Source: Trematomus loennbergii
Taxonomy: Eukaryota; Chordata; Actinopteri; Perciformes; Nototheniidae
Reading direction: 5' to 3'
Assembly (NCBI GenBank): GCA_012861695.1
Contig: JAAOOA010000056.1
Span: 4,735,707-4,799,706, forward strand
DNA length: 64,000 nucleotides
The notes beneath the pieces were generated by a model. The model did no database searches. It was not told the DNA's origin and saw only the letters and a program-made list of their open reading frames with translations. A program made the position numbers and the translations under genes. This document shows positions 1 to 11,180 of the stretch, in pieces. The stretch's first letter is position 1. Each line of letters starts with the position of its first letter.

Positions 1-329
1 CAATGATTTGTTGCTATTTAAACATAGTCTTTGAGAACTGATTGTTACCATTGCATTGCATTGTGAATTTCATGGTATTTGTCATTTAACTAAAATTGTA
101 CTTAATTATATTTCAAAGGAAAAAGTATATTACATACAGTACATTAAGGGAAAGTAAAAGAGTTTACTGAGTATATGAAGTAGCTATATTGAAATAAAAA
201 GATTTAGTTTTATTTTCACCTAGAATAGATATAGAAAGAAGAGTACAACACATTTTGTTATATATATATGATATATAGGTAAAATAAGATTAACTAAATC
301 AAAGGGTTACAAATCATTAAGGGGTCGCT
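1..329 (+). other. ERV leader, AT-rich, upstream of gag
   Basis: AT-rich stretch before the gag start codon. I searched it by eye for the 3' LTR termini (TGTTATAGCA and TGCTACAACA) and found neither. The 5' LTR and primer-binding site must therefore lie left of the window or be deleted. No open frame of note. Confidence 0.5.
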
Positions 330-1349
330 ATGGGCACTAATAGCAGCCGTCAGAAGGACCTTCAGGGTCCTGCCAAGTGTATGTATGACAAATATGGTAA
401 ATCAGCCATAACATTTTTGCCAAAATGGCATGGCAATTTGGGATTTCCTCAAAGTGGGAGTTTTCACCATGCCTCTTTGATATCACTGCGAAAAAGAATG
501 TCGAAAAGATTTGAAGAAAAGATTAAAAAAGCTAAAGTAAGTGCCTGTAAAAAAGTTAATAAGAAATGGTCTAAACAGCTTGAGATTTTGAAACTTTGGG
601 AAAAGGAAGCTGAAAATAGGAAGAGGGTTGAGCAAGTTTGTAAGAGCGTTAGAGTGTTTGTCTCATTGAGTACTGATGATGTAAGTGAAAAGATGATAAA
701 AATGACTCCTCGTGGCCTGATTGAAGAGGTGACAGGCTCAACTTATTACACAACGCCATTTTGTAGGGTTGTTGCAGATTTTGAGCCAAAATGGTCTCAA
801 GATGGCTCTTTTGAAAATTCTGACATAGCAATGTTGAAAGACCTCATTGATCAGCCTCGCCCGTTTGCCCCCCCTGATTGGGATTTTGAGTACATGACAG
901 AGTGCCTTGGGGTCTGGAGCGCCATGGGTCGAAAGGTCAGCCACACGAATCAGATGATTCATAGCCGACCAAAAACAACGATGATCAGTGTTCACAATGT
1001 TGACTTTGATCTGGACTGTCCAATACAGCCTCCACAACAAATTAGCAGAGATCAGCCTGCTGCACAGCAACCTCATCTGCTGATAGACTTAGGAGCTGAA
1101 GGAGGAGATAATGTAAACAAAGCTGAGACTGCTGTGAATAACCTTGGGGCTTTATCACCCCCACCATACAGGGGTCTGCTAGAACAAGCTATGAAGCAGC
1201 CTGCTTCTCCAAACACAGTAAAATCCCCTTTCCCTTTCTGGGCCAGTACTACTCCAAACAATGGAAAGACAAGAAGAGGAACTGTTTATCAGTCAGCTGC
1301 ACCACCACAGCCACATTTTCATCTGTGCCTGAAGAACAGTCTGAAGTAA
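330..1349 (+). pseudogene. gag: ERV gag, N-terminal (matrix-like) part
   Basis: Open frame of 339 codons starting Met-Gly, the usual N-myristoylation context of a retroviral matrix protein. It has a lysine-rich helical stretch (about residues 50-100) and a proline-rich, low-complexity C-terminal half (about residues 230-330), typical of the matrix-to-capsid linker in gamma-type Gag. It is followed, in another frame, by a capsid-like ORF starting at 1325, so the original gag is broken by a frameshift near 1325-1349. Gag would package the genome and form the virion core at the plasma membrane. The assignment rests on position 5' of protease/RT and on these general features, not on a recognised signature, so subdomain limits are approximate. 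Confidence 0.75.
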
Positions 1350-1921
1350 ACAACTTGATGCTTGGACCAATGATAGAATGTCCAAACGGTACGGGAGGCG
1401 TACAGCATGTTTACAGGCCATGGAAAGTTGCAGAATTACAAGCCATTATTGAAAAACTTCCAGAACCAAAGAATAATGGGAAAGTATTTGCCAACGCTCT
1501 GGAAAAAATAGTGACACAGTGCAGACCTACTTCAGCTGAAATGGACCATGTCTGCTCAACTAAGATGGGTCTTGGTTGGGGCGAAGTCCGACCTGCTAAT
1601 TGGGATGCAACTGCTGCATGGAGTACTGACAATACTTCCACCTATCAGACTCAGCTTGCAGCTTTACGCCAGTCACTAGAAATGAAATACAAGCCAATGA
1701 TAAATATGACAACTGTGAACACATGTACACAAAAATCAGGGGAAATGTTTGATGATTATTTCTCAAGAAAGCTTAAAGTGTTCAATGCACACAGTGGAAA
1801 TGAACAACCATCCACTACTGTTGATGATTCAGTATGGGAAAGACAATTGGTCCAGACTTTGGTGGATGGATTATTAGAGAGCTCTTTTTGTAAGGCATTG
1901 CGTTGCATGGCAGAGTGCTAG
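1325..1921 (+). pseudogene. gag: ERV gag, capsid part
   Basis: Frame of 198 codons continuing the gag region. Residues around 25-50 read as the start of a capsid N-terminal domain. Residues around 130-150 contain the segment SGEMFDDYFSRKLKVFNAHSG, which fits the major homology region zone of gamma-like capsids (Q/E-x-x-x-D/E-x-aromatic-x-x-R/K). The frame ends in a stop at 1919-1921 and coding-like sequence continues downstream in a different frame, so it is inactivated. It overlaps the matrix ORF by 25 bases in a different frame, which is better explained by an indel than by programmed overlap. Confidence 0.7.
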
Positions 1922-2432
1922 GTTGACTGATGTAAAGAAATACTGCTCACATGCTGAAACTATTGTTCAGGATGATAATAATCACAATGAAAAGAAGACC
2001 AAAGTGAACATTGAGAAACTTCAGATGGTTCAACTTGCTTATTATTCAACAGCAGCAAACAGAGGAAGAGGAAGAGGTGAAGGCAGAGGAAGAGGTGAAT
2101 AGAGGGAGGGGACAAGAAAGGAAACCTTTCTTTGGAGACAGAGATACCTGTCGCAGGTGTCATAAAAAGGCCATTGGGCCCAGGATTGCACTGAAATACT
2201 ACCACAGGAATGGGATAATTATCAAGGAAAATCATACCCACCAACTGGAGATGTGTCAGTAAATAGACCATTTGCCAACAAGAACCGCCCATTTCAAAGA
2301 TCATGACTTCCTGAGCAAGCCTCAGATTCTACTGCCATTCTACAGGAAGATAGTAAAAGTCCCCAAACAAATGTTTCTGAAATAACTAATCAGTTCTACC
2401 TTTCTCTTCGCTACAAATCTGAAGAACTTCCA
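1922..2432 (+). pseudogene. ERV gag nucleocapsid and gag-pro junction, decayed
   Basis: A short frame at 2011-2262 has a Glu/Arg-rich tract followed by a Cys-X2-Cys start of a zinc knuckle (codons around 2150-2165). The expected downstream His and Cys fall in another frame, so a small indel breaks the knuckle. The order capsid, charged tract, knuckle, protease is that of a gamma/epsilon-type Gag-Pol. No intact ORF crosses into the protease. Confidence 0.6.
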
Positions 2433-2963
2433 ATGTTCAAAATAACAATTCACGGCAAAACCTACGAGATGTTGGCAGATACAGGAGCAACTGAATCTTC
2501 ATTGAGATCAATAACAGAGGATTTTGAGATGACTAAGGACATAAAGACCTGTATTGGAGTTACAGGCACACCTATAAAATGTGGAGTGACTAAGCTATGT
2601 CCAGTTGAATGCAAAGATTTTGATGTTTCAAATATACGTCACCAATTCGTGATTGTGCCAGATTGTCCAGTAAATCTGGCAGGAAGACATCTGCTGTGTG
2701 CGCTAGGCCTGACTATTGTATGCAATGACAATGGTTTAGAGTTGAGGAAATCTGAGGTTGTTGACGGGCTTTTTGATCTTATGGCATGCCACTCCCCAAG
2801 CACTCCTGAGTCTATTAAAAACCACCCGGCGTTGAACGGGGTCCCAGAACAGTTATGGTCTACTCATAAGTATGATGTGGGTCTAATTAAGGATGCAACA
2901 CCAATGGTTGTGGTTCCTAAATCTGATTACCGACCTAATAAACGGCAGTACCCTGAGACCTGA
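2433..2963 (+). pseudogene. pro: ERV aspartic protease and start of RT
   Basis: Frame of 176 codons. Near residue 17 the motif DTGAT is the catalytic Asp-Thr/Ser-Gly triad of a retropepsin, preceded by a hydrophobic strand and followed by the body of a single retroviral protease monomer (about residues 10-110). The C-terminal third leads towards reverse transcriptase. It ends by frameshift at 2963 and the RT fingers resume in another frame. The protease would mature Gag and Pol in the virion. Confidence 0.82.
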
Positions 2964-4714
2964 TGCAGAGAAAGGCATGGCTCCCATTATTGAGCAACTC
3001 CTAAAAGACGGAATAATTGTTCCAGCGCCAACATCTCCATGTAATACCCACTTTTCCCAGTAAAAAAGGCTGATGGTGAAACTTGGCGACCTGTTCATGA
3101 TTTGCGTGCTGTAAATGAAGCTGTATTTGCTCGAGCACCTGTTGTACCTAACCCAGCAACAATTTTGTCTTCAGTACCTGGTAATGCAGATTGGTTCACT
3201 GTGATAGATTTGGCTAATGCATTTTTCAGTGTTCCAGTTGATCCTGAATCTCAAAATTGGTTTGCATTTACATTCAAAACAAAAAGTACAAGTGGACTCG
3301 ATGTCCACAGGGCTATTCAGAATCGCCGACAGTATATTCAGCTTCCTTGCAAGAGAATTTGGCTGGTTTTGTGTTTCCTAGGGACAGTACCTTAATTCAG
3401 TACATTGACGATTTGTTGGTATGCTCAACATCTGAGGAGAATTGTACTGTTGACACAAATGCTTTGTTACATTATTTGGCTTCACAGGGGCACAAAGCTT
3501 CCTTACGAAAACTCCAATTGGTGAAAAAAGAAGTGCACTATATAGGACATGAGATATCTCAAAACAGACGAACAATTGGAAAAGACAGAATTAAAGCGGT
3601 ATTGTCAATACCTAAACCACTGACAAAAAAGCAAGTGCTATCTTTTTTGGGATGCACAGGCTATTGTCGACAATGGATTTGTAATTACGCAAAGTTATCT
3701 CAACCATTGTCAGACATTGCGCATGCGACGACACTGACTGCAAACGACTCAGTGACTTGGACTTCTGACGCTACTGACTCGTTTGAAAAACTGAAGGAAG
3801 CGTTAGCTTCTGCTCCTGCTTTAGGCATACCTGACCTGTCTAAAGATTTTAGCTTAGCAGTGGATGAGAAGAATGGGTACTATAATGCTGTCCTGCTTCA
3901 GAAACATGGCGACAAACTTAAACCAGTTGCTTACTATTCACAGAGACTTTCAGCAGTTGTGAGAGGTCTTCCTACTTGTTCTAGAGCAGTGGCTGCAGCA
4001 GCATTGGCTGTCACAGCTTCTGCCTCCTTGGTAGCCTACAGACCTCTTACTGTTTTTGTTCCACATGCTGTAGCTGCCATTCTTCTACAAGCCAAAATGG
4101 CCCATTTTACTCCTGCTTCTACTCTTCACTATTACAACATCTTGAACTTGCCACATGTCACCTTGAGAAGATGTGATGTGTTAAACCCAGCTACTCTCCT
4201 TCCCACGGAGGAAGATGGTGAACCTCATGACTGTTTGGCAGCAATTACTGAAGCTGTAACTCCGAGACAAGATCTTGCTACTATACCGCTCTCTAACTCT
4301 GATCTTATTTATTATGTTGATGGATCAGCTAGTAGGGTTGATGGTGTTGGAGCTGTTGGCTATGCAGTTGTAAGTGATCATGATGTAGTGGAGTCTGCGA
4401 GACTTCCTTCTCACCTATCTGCTCAGGCTGCTGAACTTTTTGCTTTAACACGAGCGTGTATTCTTTCAGAAGGAAAGTCAGTCACCATCTACACTGACAG
4501 CAGATATGCTTTTGGTGTTGTGCATGACTATGGAACTCTGTGGAAAAACAGGGGTTTCTTACATCACAAGGCACACCTATACAGCATCACCTTCTTGTCA
4601 ATAATCTTCTTGATGCCATTTTACTCCCATCTCAGGTGGCTGTATGTAAATGTCAAGCCCATGTTCGGGTTACCGATGATGTTTCTAAAGGAAATTCTTT
4701 TGCTGATTCTGTAG
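2964..4714 (+). pseudogene. pol: ERV reverse transcriptase and RNase H
   Basis: Two overlapping frames (3102-3395 and 3257-4714) cover RT fingers/palm and RNase H. Visible signatures are an RT block A-like strand with aspartate (FTVIDLANAFFSVPV, near 3200) and the catalytic YIDD box (about 3400-3412). The RNase H domain near 4310-4520 starts YYVDGSA and carries a later TDSRYAFGV strand, giving acidic active-site residues. The first frame ends at 3395 inside the palm, so an indel separates it from the YIDD frame. YIDD rather than YVDD/YMDD is an ordinary variant. The RNase H frame ends at 4714 and the coding sense continues in the 4540-4989 frame. Confidence 0.88.
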
Positions 4715-5200
4715 CAAAGTCTGCCGCTGTTTCATGTGAGACTTATTCACTTCAGATGCCTCTTGACTCTGCTGAGTCACAGACGGTTTTCGATCCCCAT
4801 ATGTCCCTGAAAGACATTCAATCAATGGCTAGTGCTGCGGAAAAAACGTCATGGAGGAAACAAGGTAAGTATGATTCAGAAGGAGTATGGAAAGGTCCAA
4901 ATGACAAACTTTGTTTGCCTAAACAACTTTTTCCCTACATGGCCAATCTCCCATGGTTTAGATCATGTCTCCAAGACAGGAATGATTAAATTCATTGCAC
5001 AGAGTTGGGACTCAATTGGTTTCAGCACTACAGCTGAAAACTTTTGCAGGAGATGTCTGGTGTGTGCTCAAAACAATGTGGGTAAGTCACAACACATAAC
5101 ACAAGCTGCATTTCCAGTGCCAAGTGGCCCTTTTCAACATCTAATGATGGATTTCATTGAGTTATCTCCAGCTAGAGGATATAAGTATTGTCTAGTTTAG
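4540..5200 (+). pseudogene. pol: ERV RNase H end and integrase zinc-binding domain
   Basis: Two overlapping frames, 4540-4989 and 4832-5200. The second contains an HHCC-type region ending in CRRCLVC (Cys-X2-Cys) near 5045-5065, the N-terminal zinc-binding domain of a retroviral integrase. It continues into the start of the catalytic core until a hAT element interrupts the sequence at 5198. The stop at 5198-5200 is contributed by the inserted transposon, not by retroviral sequence. Confidence 0.83.
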
Positions 5201-5975
5201 GGATGCTCCGATCGCCAATTTTGGGGCCGATCGCCGATCACGATCGCCGGAATCAGTATCTGCCGATACCGATCGCCGATCCGATCGAGTGGGCGGGCCT
5301 AAATGGAAGATTTAAACATCACTTTAAATCTTCCATTTAAAGTGATTTAAAGGGCTCATTCACTGGAGCTTCCACAAACAACAATCAACTTAATTATTAC
5401 ATTCAAATTATGTATATTATTCAAGTTTACATTCACTTTGGATAATACCACGGGAGAAATTAGCAAGCGCTCTCTTTTCCTCTCTCTCCCTCTCTCTCTC
5501 CCTCTCTCTCTCCCCCTCTCTCTCCCCGCTCTCCCTCTCCTGACAGCCCGTCAGTATCGTCTCATGCAGCTCGCTGATCCAGTAATGTGTGAGGCCGACA
5601 GTGAAGAATAAACATATTTATAACTAGTTTAGCTTGTTCCAGAGGTAGATAAAATAGCTAAGTGTGTTAGGTCTAACTCTTGTGTGTTTCGCTCCGCTCA
5701 CACCGCCCATCACAGCGGGTGGAGCTGCAGGATTTCTGCTTCACACGCACGTTGCATACCGCTATTTTACTGTCTTTTTCGGACACCTTAAAATAATGCC
5801 AGACCGGTGAAGCCATTTTGGCGAGCTTGTTTTGCCACGTACAGAGAAAAGTGTCATGTATTTTACGTCATGCGATCGGCCCTCGCGATCGGCATGTTTA
5901 GAGAGCACCGATCGATCGGTAGAGAGTGAGTATCGGCAGATCTCGATCGGTGACCGATCGATCGGAGCATCCCTA
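5198..5975. mobile_element. Nonautonomous hAT (778 bp) inserted in pol
   Basis: Terminal inverted repeats TAGGGATGCTCCGATCG at both ends (right end read in reverse complement). It is flanked by a perfect 8-bp target duplication GTCTAGTT at 5190-5197 and 5976-5983. The subterminal regions are packed with GATCG/CGATCG motifs on both sides, as expected for transposase-binding subterminal repeats. The interior has a CT-rich low-complexity tract (about 5470-5540). There is no transposase ORF, so it moved in trans. Confidence 0.95.
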
Positions 5976-5983
5976 GTCTAGTT

Positions 5984-6715
5984 GTAGTAGATATGTTCTC
6001 TAAGTGGGTGGAAGCTTTTCCTTGTAAACATGCAGATGCAATATCAACTGCAAAACATTTACTTCAGGATTTCATTCCCAGGTGGGGAATCCCTACAAAA
6101 TTATCATCAGACAATGGCCCTCATTTTGTAAACAACACAATATCATTTTTGGCAGAGAAGACAGGCATTGATTTAAAACGCCATTGTGCTTATCATCCAG
6201 AGAGTGGGGGTGCTGTTGAAAGAGCTAATGGGGTGTTAAAGAACAAACTGACAAAGATGATAGCTGAGACACAAATGGATTGGGTTTCCTGTCTTCCCCT
6301 GGTGTTAATGTATATGAGGGGAAGATACCACTCTACCATAGGTTTATCTCCACATGAGGTTTTGACAGGTAGAACTATGCCTATGGGTCAAGATCTGTAC
6401 AAAGGTAGGAGTACTGATCAGATACTTGTGGATGAGGCCATAGTGGCCTACTGTAGGAAGCTAACCCAGATTTTGAGTTCTATCTCCATTCAGGTCAAAG
6501 CAGCTCTTCCTACACCCTTGGAAGACGGAAAGATAAATCACCCCTACCATCCAGCTGACTGGATTCTGGTGAAGGACTTGAGGAGACGTCACTGGCATTC
6601 TCCACGCTGGAGAGGCCCCTTTCAGGTTCTGCTTACTACACCGACTGCGGTAAAAGTGAAGGAGAGAACCACTTGGGTACACGCGTCCCATTGCAAGAAA
6701 GCACCGATACCTTGA
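5984..6715 (+). pseudogene. pol: ERV integrase core and C-terminal domain
   Basis: Open frame of 240 codons from 5993. The first catalytic aspartate codon sits at 5990-5992, just after the hAT target duplication. The second is in SDNGPHFVNN (about 6110-6140) and the glutamate is in the ESGGAVERANG segment (about 6200-6230), completing the D,D-35-E triad. The C-terminal part has the GPF module RWRGPFQVLLTTP followed by a TWVHASHCKKAP tail, typical of gammaretrovirus-like integrases. The stop at 6713-6715 lies 7 bases before the env start codon. Integrase would join proviral DNA to the host chromosome. The domain is intact within this piece but cut off from its N-terminus by the hAT. Confidence 0.88.
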
Positions 6716-6722
6716 GACAGGG

Positions 6723-7680
6723 ATGGCTGACCATAGATTCGCCATGATGACCATGCTAGTATGGATGCTAGCACTTACTTGGGGTATGTCAAATTCCAGT
6801 ATTGCCCGGGAGCAATTGCCAGCAGACCCTAAGGGGTCAGGACTGAAAAGACATAACTCACTGACAAAACTTTCAGAAAGAACTAAGAGAGCTGTGTTGA
6901 TTGAGCCAATCATCAACCGTGAAGACATGGAAGAAGAAAGAGGACTACCTGCTACCCATAGGTTCGAAAGTCAATGTTTGGTATGAGATGATGTCTTATA
7001 TGGTAAAACACACCTTTCCAGGACAAAATGGTATGACAGCAGTGGTCATGCCACCTTGTAATAGCATGGGTACTTGTATGAGTCCTGTAGCAAGGCCTCT
7101 CAGAAGAAATGAATTGTTTCCTGTTCTTTGCAAATATGAGGAACGTGTTGCATCACAGCACGTAGGAAAACCCCTTGATGTGGTCCTAATAAATATGGTC
7201 CTCTTATCCGGCTTCACAGATTAACTGATCTTAAGGTTAAACCGGAGCCTGTTGGTCAAGTACATGTGACAGAGAAGCCATCCCATTGTATTTGCTATCA
7301 AGATGGAGTACCTCCATATCAAAGAGGTGTGCTTAAAATTGAAACTGTATTCATGGGAGTTGCTGATTGTACAGTATACGTAGGCCGTTATCCTAGTCAA
7401 CATACATTTCAAGGAAAGGGACGTGTTATAAACATTGTTGACGATGAGGGACTGGGTTTAGGACATATGGCGACAAGTATTGTGGAGGATCTTGTTTTTA
7501 TGTGTGGGGGGACAATTATTATTATTATTTGCCTAGATATTGGTCAGGATGCTGTTATTATGCTCATTTAACACTGCCGGTTAATATAATTCATATGTCG
7601 GATACAGCGCTAAACATATCATCACCTGACACATTGGAATTGACTGATACTCATATCAGAACAAAGAGGTCACTCTCTTA
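6723..7680 (+). pseudogene. env: ERV env, surface subunit (broken)
   Basis: Begins with a Met followed by a hydrophobic signal peptide (MTMLVWMLALTWGMS, residues 9-23) and runs through three overlapping frames (6723-6986, 6901-7224, 7266-7571) to 7502-7723. A furin-type cleavage site RTKR is at 7658-7669, marking the surface/transmembrane boundary. Several indels separate the frames, so no full surface subunit can be made. The sequence is then cut by a TIR element at 7681. Confidence 0.78.
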
Positions 7681-8780
7681 CCCCTTTCACACCAAGGCTT
7701 TTCCTCTTCTAGCTCCGTGCTAGAGCTTTTCTGGTTCAGAACCGGTTCTTCGGTTTAGCGCCGGCTCTTTTCACACCGCTCAGAGCCCGACTGGTGCTGC
7801 CGCTGCTGCGTCATGACGTCACAGTTTACGTCGCTGAGTTTCTCCCCAACGGACTCACCTCACAACAACAACGGGTCGATGATCGTGTTGCTTTTAATCA
7901 TACGAAGCCAGATTAAATTAAATAACGACTTCTCCAACCTTATACTTTTCTCCAGAGTGCCGTGGTTCATTGTTTATTAATGTGTTTCAGCGGCATTTAC
8001 CGACCGCTGCAGTGCTGGCTGCTCTTCAACGGGAGTGTATTCTCCCGTTAGCTCCGGGTTAGCTCACACGGCTCTAAAGTATTCACTGTCTGACTGTCAC
8101 ACAAGCAGCTGATACATATCCCCAGTTCCCCTGAAGTGAATGTGTGTCAGTCTGAATTGACGCTGTTTGGCATCACAACGCTGTTATGAAAGTTTCTCTG
8201 GTATAACATGGGTGATGTTAGCATAGCAACCGAAGCTAAACTGACTACTTGCTAAGCCGTTTTATACAGGCACTTTTTACCGGCGTATTTTTCATTATGA
8301 TTCTACTTGTGATAGTCGGACATGACAACCTGTGCAGCCCATGTATTGATTCCATCAGATAGCTGCTATAATAACAAACAAAACGTCTGCCTGCTCTCCA
8401 CAATGATCAATAACAGCGAACGGATGGTCAAAGTAAGGTACAAATAAACAGAATCACACGAAGCCTGGTTAGTGTTGCCTGACTTTATAAAGCGTGTTTT
8501 GTTTTTTACAAGTGTGTGGTTGCGTTCTAGTCACTTTGCTCAGCACTACTGCTGGTTACAACTTTTATTTGCCGTACTCGCCTTAACTGTTAGCTCAGGT
8601 TAATCTCGCCCCCCTCCGACGTAAGCGGTTCTTGCTTCTACACGGACAACTTTTTGGTGCTCGAAACGAACCGGATTCCGGAGCTTAGAGGCTGCTCCGC
8701 TGCGGTGTGAACAGGAAAACCCGGTGCTTTTCAAGCACCAGCACCGAACCGGCCCCGAAACACCGTTGGTGTGAATGGGG
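7681..8780. mobile_element. 1.1-kb TIR element inserted in env
   Basis: Ends are CCCCTTTCACACCAA and, in reverse complement, CCCCATTCACACCAAC, each flanked by TA (7679-7680 and 8781-8782). Inverted similarity continues inside both ends (GC-rich AACCGG-containing blocks). No transposase ORF. A TA target and TTCACACC-containing ends recall IS630/Tc1- or ISL2EU-type MITEs; the superfamily is not settled. A second element with related ends sits at 23516-24185. Confidence 0.85.
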
Positions 8781-9454
8781 TATCTGAGTTCTCGGCAGGT
8801 TCATTTGGTCATAAGGTTCCCTGGTATGAGAAAGTACTTGGTTTCTTCTACCCACAATTAGGAACACTCACCTTATCTCTCCATGTCGACAGTCTATCTT
8901 ATACTATGTGGGGTTTTGCAAATGCAACTACAAAAGGTTTCACTCTCATTAAGGACACTTTAAAGTCCCACAGGTTAACTTTGTTGAAACACCAATTAGC
9001 CTTAGACTATTTGTTGGCAAAAACGGGGGGATTGTGTGTAACTTTAAATTTGACTGATGGTTCTTGTATGACATTGATTCCTGATAATACAGATAATTTA
9101 ACTGATGTTATTACAGCCTTGGACTATTTTAGATCTGCTCTAGGTAAAAAGTCTGGCTTACTCGATGCAGCAGACCAGGATTGGCTTGCTAGTATTTTTG
9201 GGTCTTGGGGAACAAGAATATTGCAGTTTGTACTTCCTGTGATTGTAACACTTCTGATGATTTGTTTGTTAGCTGTTTGTTTTGTAAGTTGTATCAAGGC
9301 AATGATTAATAGATGTGTTACTACCTCTTTGACTGCTGTAGCTATTGAATCTGATGTACAAGTTCCTGCAATGTTTTATGAGGAATGTAAAGACATGGAT
9401 GAAAATAACTGTTTTCAGGATTTACAAGACTACCTGGATGATAAGCTTATCTGA
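8781..9454 (+). pseudogene. env: ERV env, transmembrane subunit
   Basis: Open frame in the phase of 8771-9454. It contains a heptad-rich helix leading into a LDYLLAKTGGLC segment (about 8998-9035). This is the position of the immunosuppressive-like domain and CX6C(C) disulfide loop of gamma-type envelopes, although here the next Cys is ten residues on rather than in a CX6CC. A membrane-spanning stretch (ILQFVLPVIVTLLMICLLAV, about 9218-9280) and an acidic cytoplasmic tail follow, with the stop at 9452-9454. The phase is not the simple continuation of the furin-site frame across the inserted element, so an extra indel is present. It resembles fish ERV envelopes and needs a search to place. Confidence 0.78.
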
Positions 9455-9956
9455 TCTCAGCGCAGATCTCATATAGGAAGTGATAACATTTATGATTAGG
9501 TTAGTTTAGGATTTCATTATATTTGAATCAATATAACATTGTGTTTTGGGTTTTTCCTTGTTACAATAAGTAAAGAAGTGTGTTGAAACATGTTATCACT
9601 AATATACGTGTGTTTTTTTTTATGTACCGTGTGTTAAATTTGAATGGACAAAGTACATTTTTTCCTCTTAATTATAGAGAGATTTTTTTTATATATATAT
9701 TCCTAAAACGATGTCCCATTTTAAGTAAAAATAGATTAGCGCAATAGTCTTTTCTTCCACTTTTATGTATAATCAAAAAGGTGGTTTTTTGGCTATTTGT
9801 GAGTAGGTACAGTACAGTGACCTGTGACTTCTGCTTTGAGTAAAATGATTACCCATTGATAAATATTTTTCAGAAAGTCATTTTGGGCTTTTTAGGGCGG
9901 AACTCAGTAGGTTACTTGTAATACATATTATTTTTGATTGTGTGACCTTAATTAAT
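9455..9956 (+). other. ERV 3' untranslated region
   Basis: AT-rich, non-coding spacer of about 500 bases between the env stop and the polypurine tract. No accessory ORF of convincing length is visible. Confidence 0.5.
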
Positions 9957-9968
9957 AAAAGGAGGGAG
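9957..9968 (+). promoter_or_regulatory. ERV polypurine tract
   Basis: AAAAGGAGGGAG lies immediately before the TG of the 3' LTR, the position and composition of a plus-strand priming polypurine tract. Confidence 0.85.
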
Positions 9969-10472
9969 TGTTATAGCAGAATGCTTCTTACAGCGTATTT
10001 CTGATATATTCATTAATGTCACATGGTTATAATAAGCTATAGTATAGTGGAATGTGTGTTGTTCATTTGGTTTGCTAGAAGATGGCCCATCTATAGGCAA
10101 CCAGCTGAAACTCTTCACCAGCAGTTGTATACATTGGGATGTGTGGTAGCTGCTAAATAAGGTCATGAACTCTGGGATCATGTAGAACTCAGAGGTTGCA
10201 ACATGTATGACTGTATAAGGTTGGAACATCTCTGCCACGTATGCTGTTTCAAGTGTATGTTCGTGTGTGTTTTGCATGCATAAAGCACAGGAGATCTTTC
10301 TGTTCTATGAAGCATTGCTGTAGGACTGCTTGAGAGCAGAGGTAATGTTTTCCTCATTATTATTGATTGTTGTACTACGAAATAATAATTGATCAACTAT
10401 ACCTGTGTTTGTGTTTTATTGATTCCTCTCTGTTTCATTCCTTCCTGTTGTGAGTGCAAAATTGCTACAACA
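9969..10472 (+). repeat. ERV 3' LTR (504 bp)
   Basis: Starts TGTTATAGCA directly after the polypurine tract and ends TGCTACAACA. The reverse complement of the end matches the start at 9 of 10 bases, giving TG...CA termini. A weak TATA-like CATAAAG is near 10278-10284. No canonical AATAAA was seen. The matching 5' LTR is not in the window, so LTR divergence (age) cannot be read here. Confidence 0.8.
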
Positions 10473-11180
10473 CCCTCCACTGTGAATCCTCATCATGCTG
10501 CTCCATCACTGAGTGCTTATACGTCATATAACAGTGTGTCTGAAGTGAAGCATTGTGTGAGTTTCAGCTAAACAGTGTCTATGTGACGGACAGCACGAGT
10601 AAGTTCCACTGTGAGATGCCCACATGTACAGGTTATTGATCATTTGTGTATTTGTTACATGGAAGCAATACTATTATCCTTGACTCAAGTATTTAGAGTT
10701 AAAACGATGATCAGTAGTTGTACTCTAATGTTGAGTACATATATTAACTAAAGTCTTTTATGGAAAAACGTAGTGTACTGTTTGTTTCCTTGAGTATTTG
10801 AATGGTTTGCTGCTTCCCCATTAAAGAGGGAAACATTGTATCTGTATTTATCCACTCTCTTTTAAATGATCATGCTAATGAAGTATACTGATATATTCTT
10901 GCCTCCCCCAGGACAGACGGAATGCTTTAGTGCCATGGCAGGGTCAAACAGAGCCAGGACACAGGTTTATTTTGTCAATTTATTGTTGGGCATAGAAATG
11001 AAAAATGTATGTGTTTCTGTTTCTGAGGAATTCCTCTGCAGCTGCTGTTAGAGTCTTTGAAAGGTAATTGTGATGTTAGACACATCAGAACATATTCCTG
11101 TCAGATCATATTCCCGAGGAGCAGTCTGTTCTGACCGTCAGTCTGTCCTCTCCTGCTTTAGTCCTCGTCACTCCCCATGG
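10473..11180. other. Intergenic; rwdd1 3' UTR at its right end
   Basis: No gene seen. Two polyadenylation signals for the minus-strand rwdd1 transcript (AATAAA in reverse complement) lie at 10966-10971 and 10979-10984, about 200 bases past the stop codon. Confidence 0.6.

Noticed and set aside
1..329. 5' LTR of the retrovirus
   Set aside because: No match to the 3' LTR termini or body by eye; the left edge seems to start inside the provirus.
738..1076. Minus-strand 112-codon ORF across gag
   Set aside because: Lies opposite the gag frame with no recognisable domain; a shadow of the coding strand.
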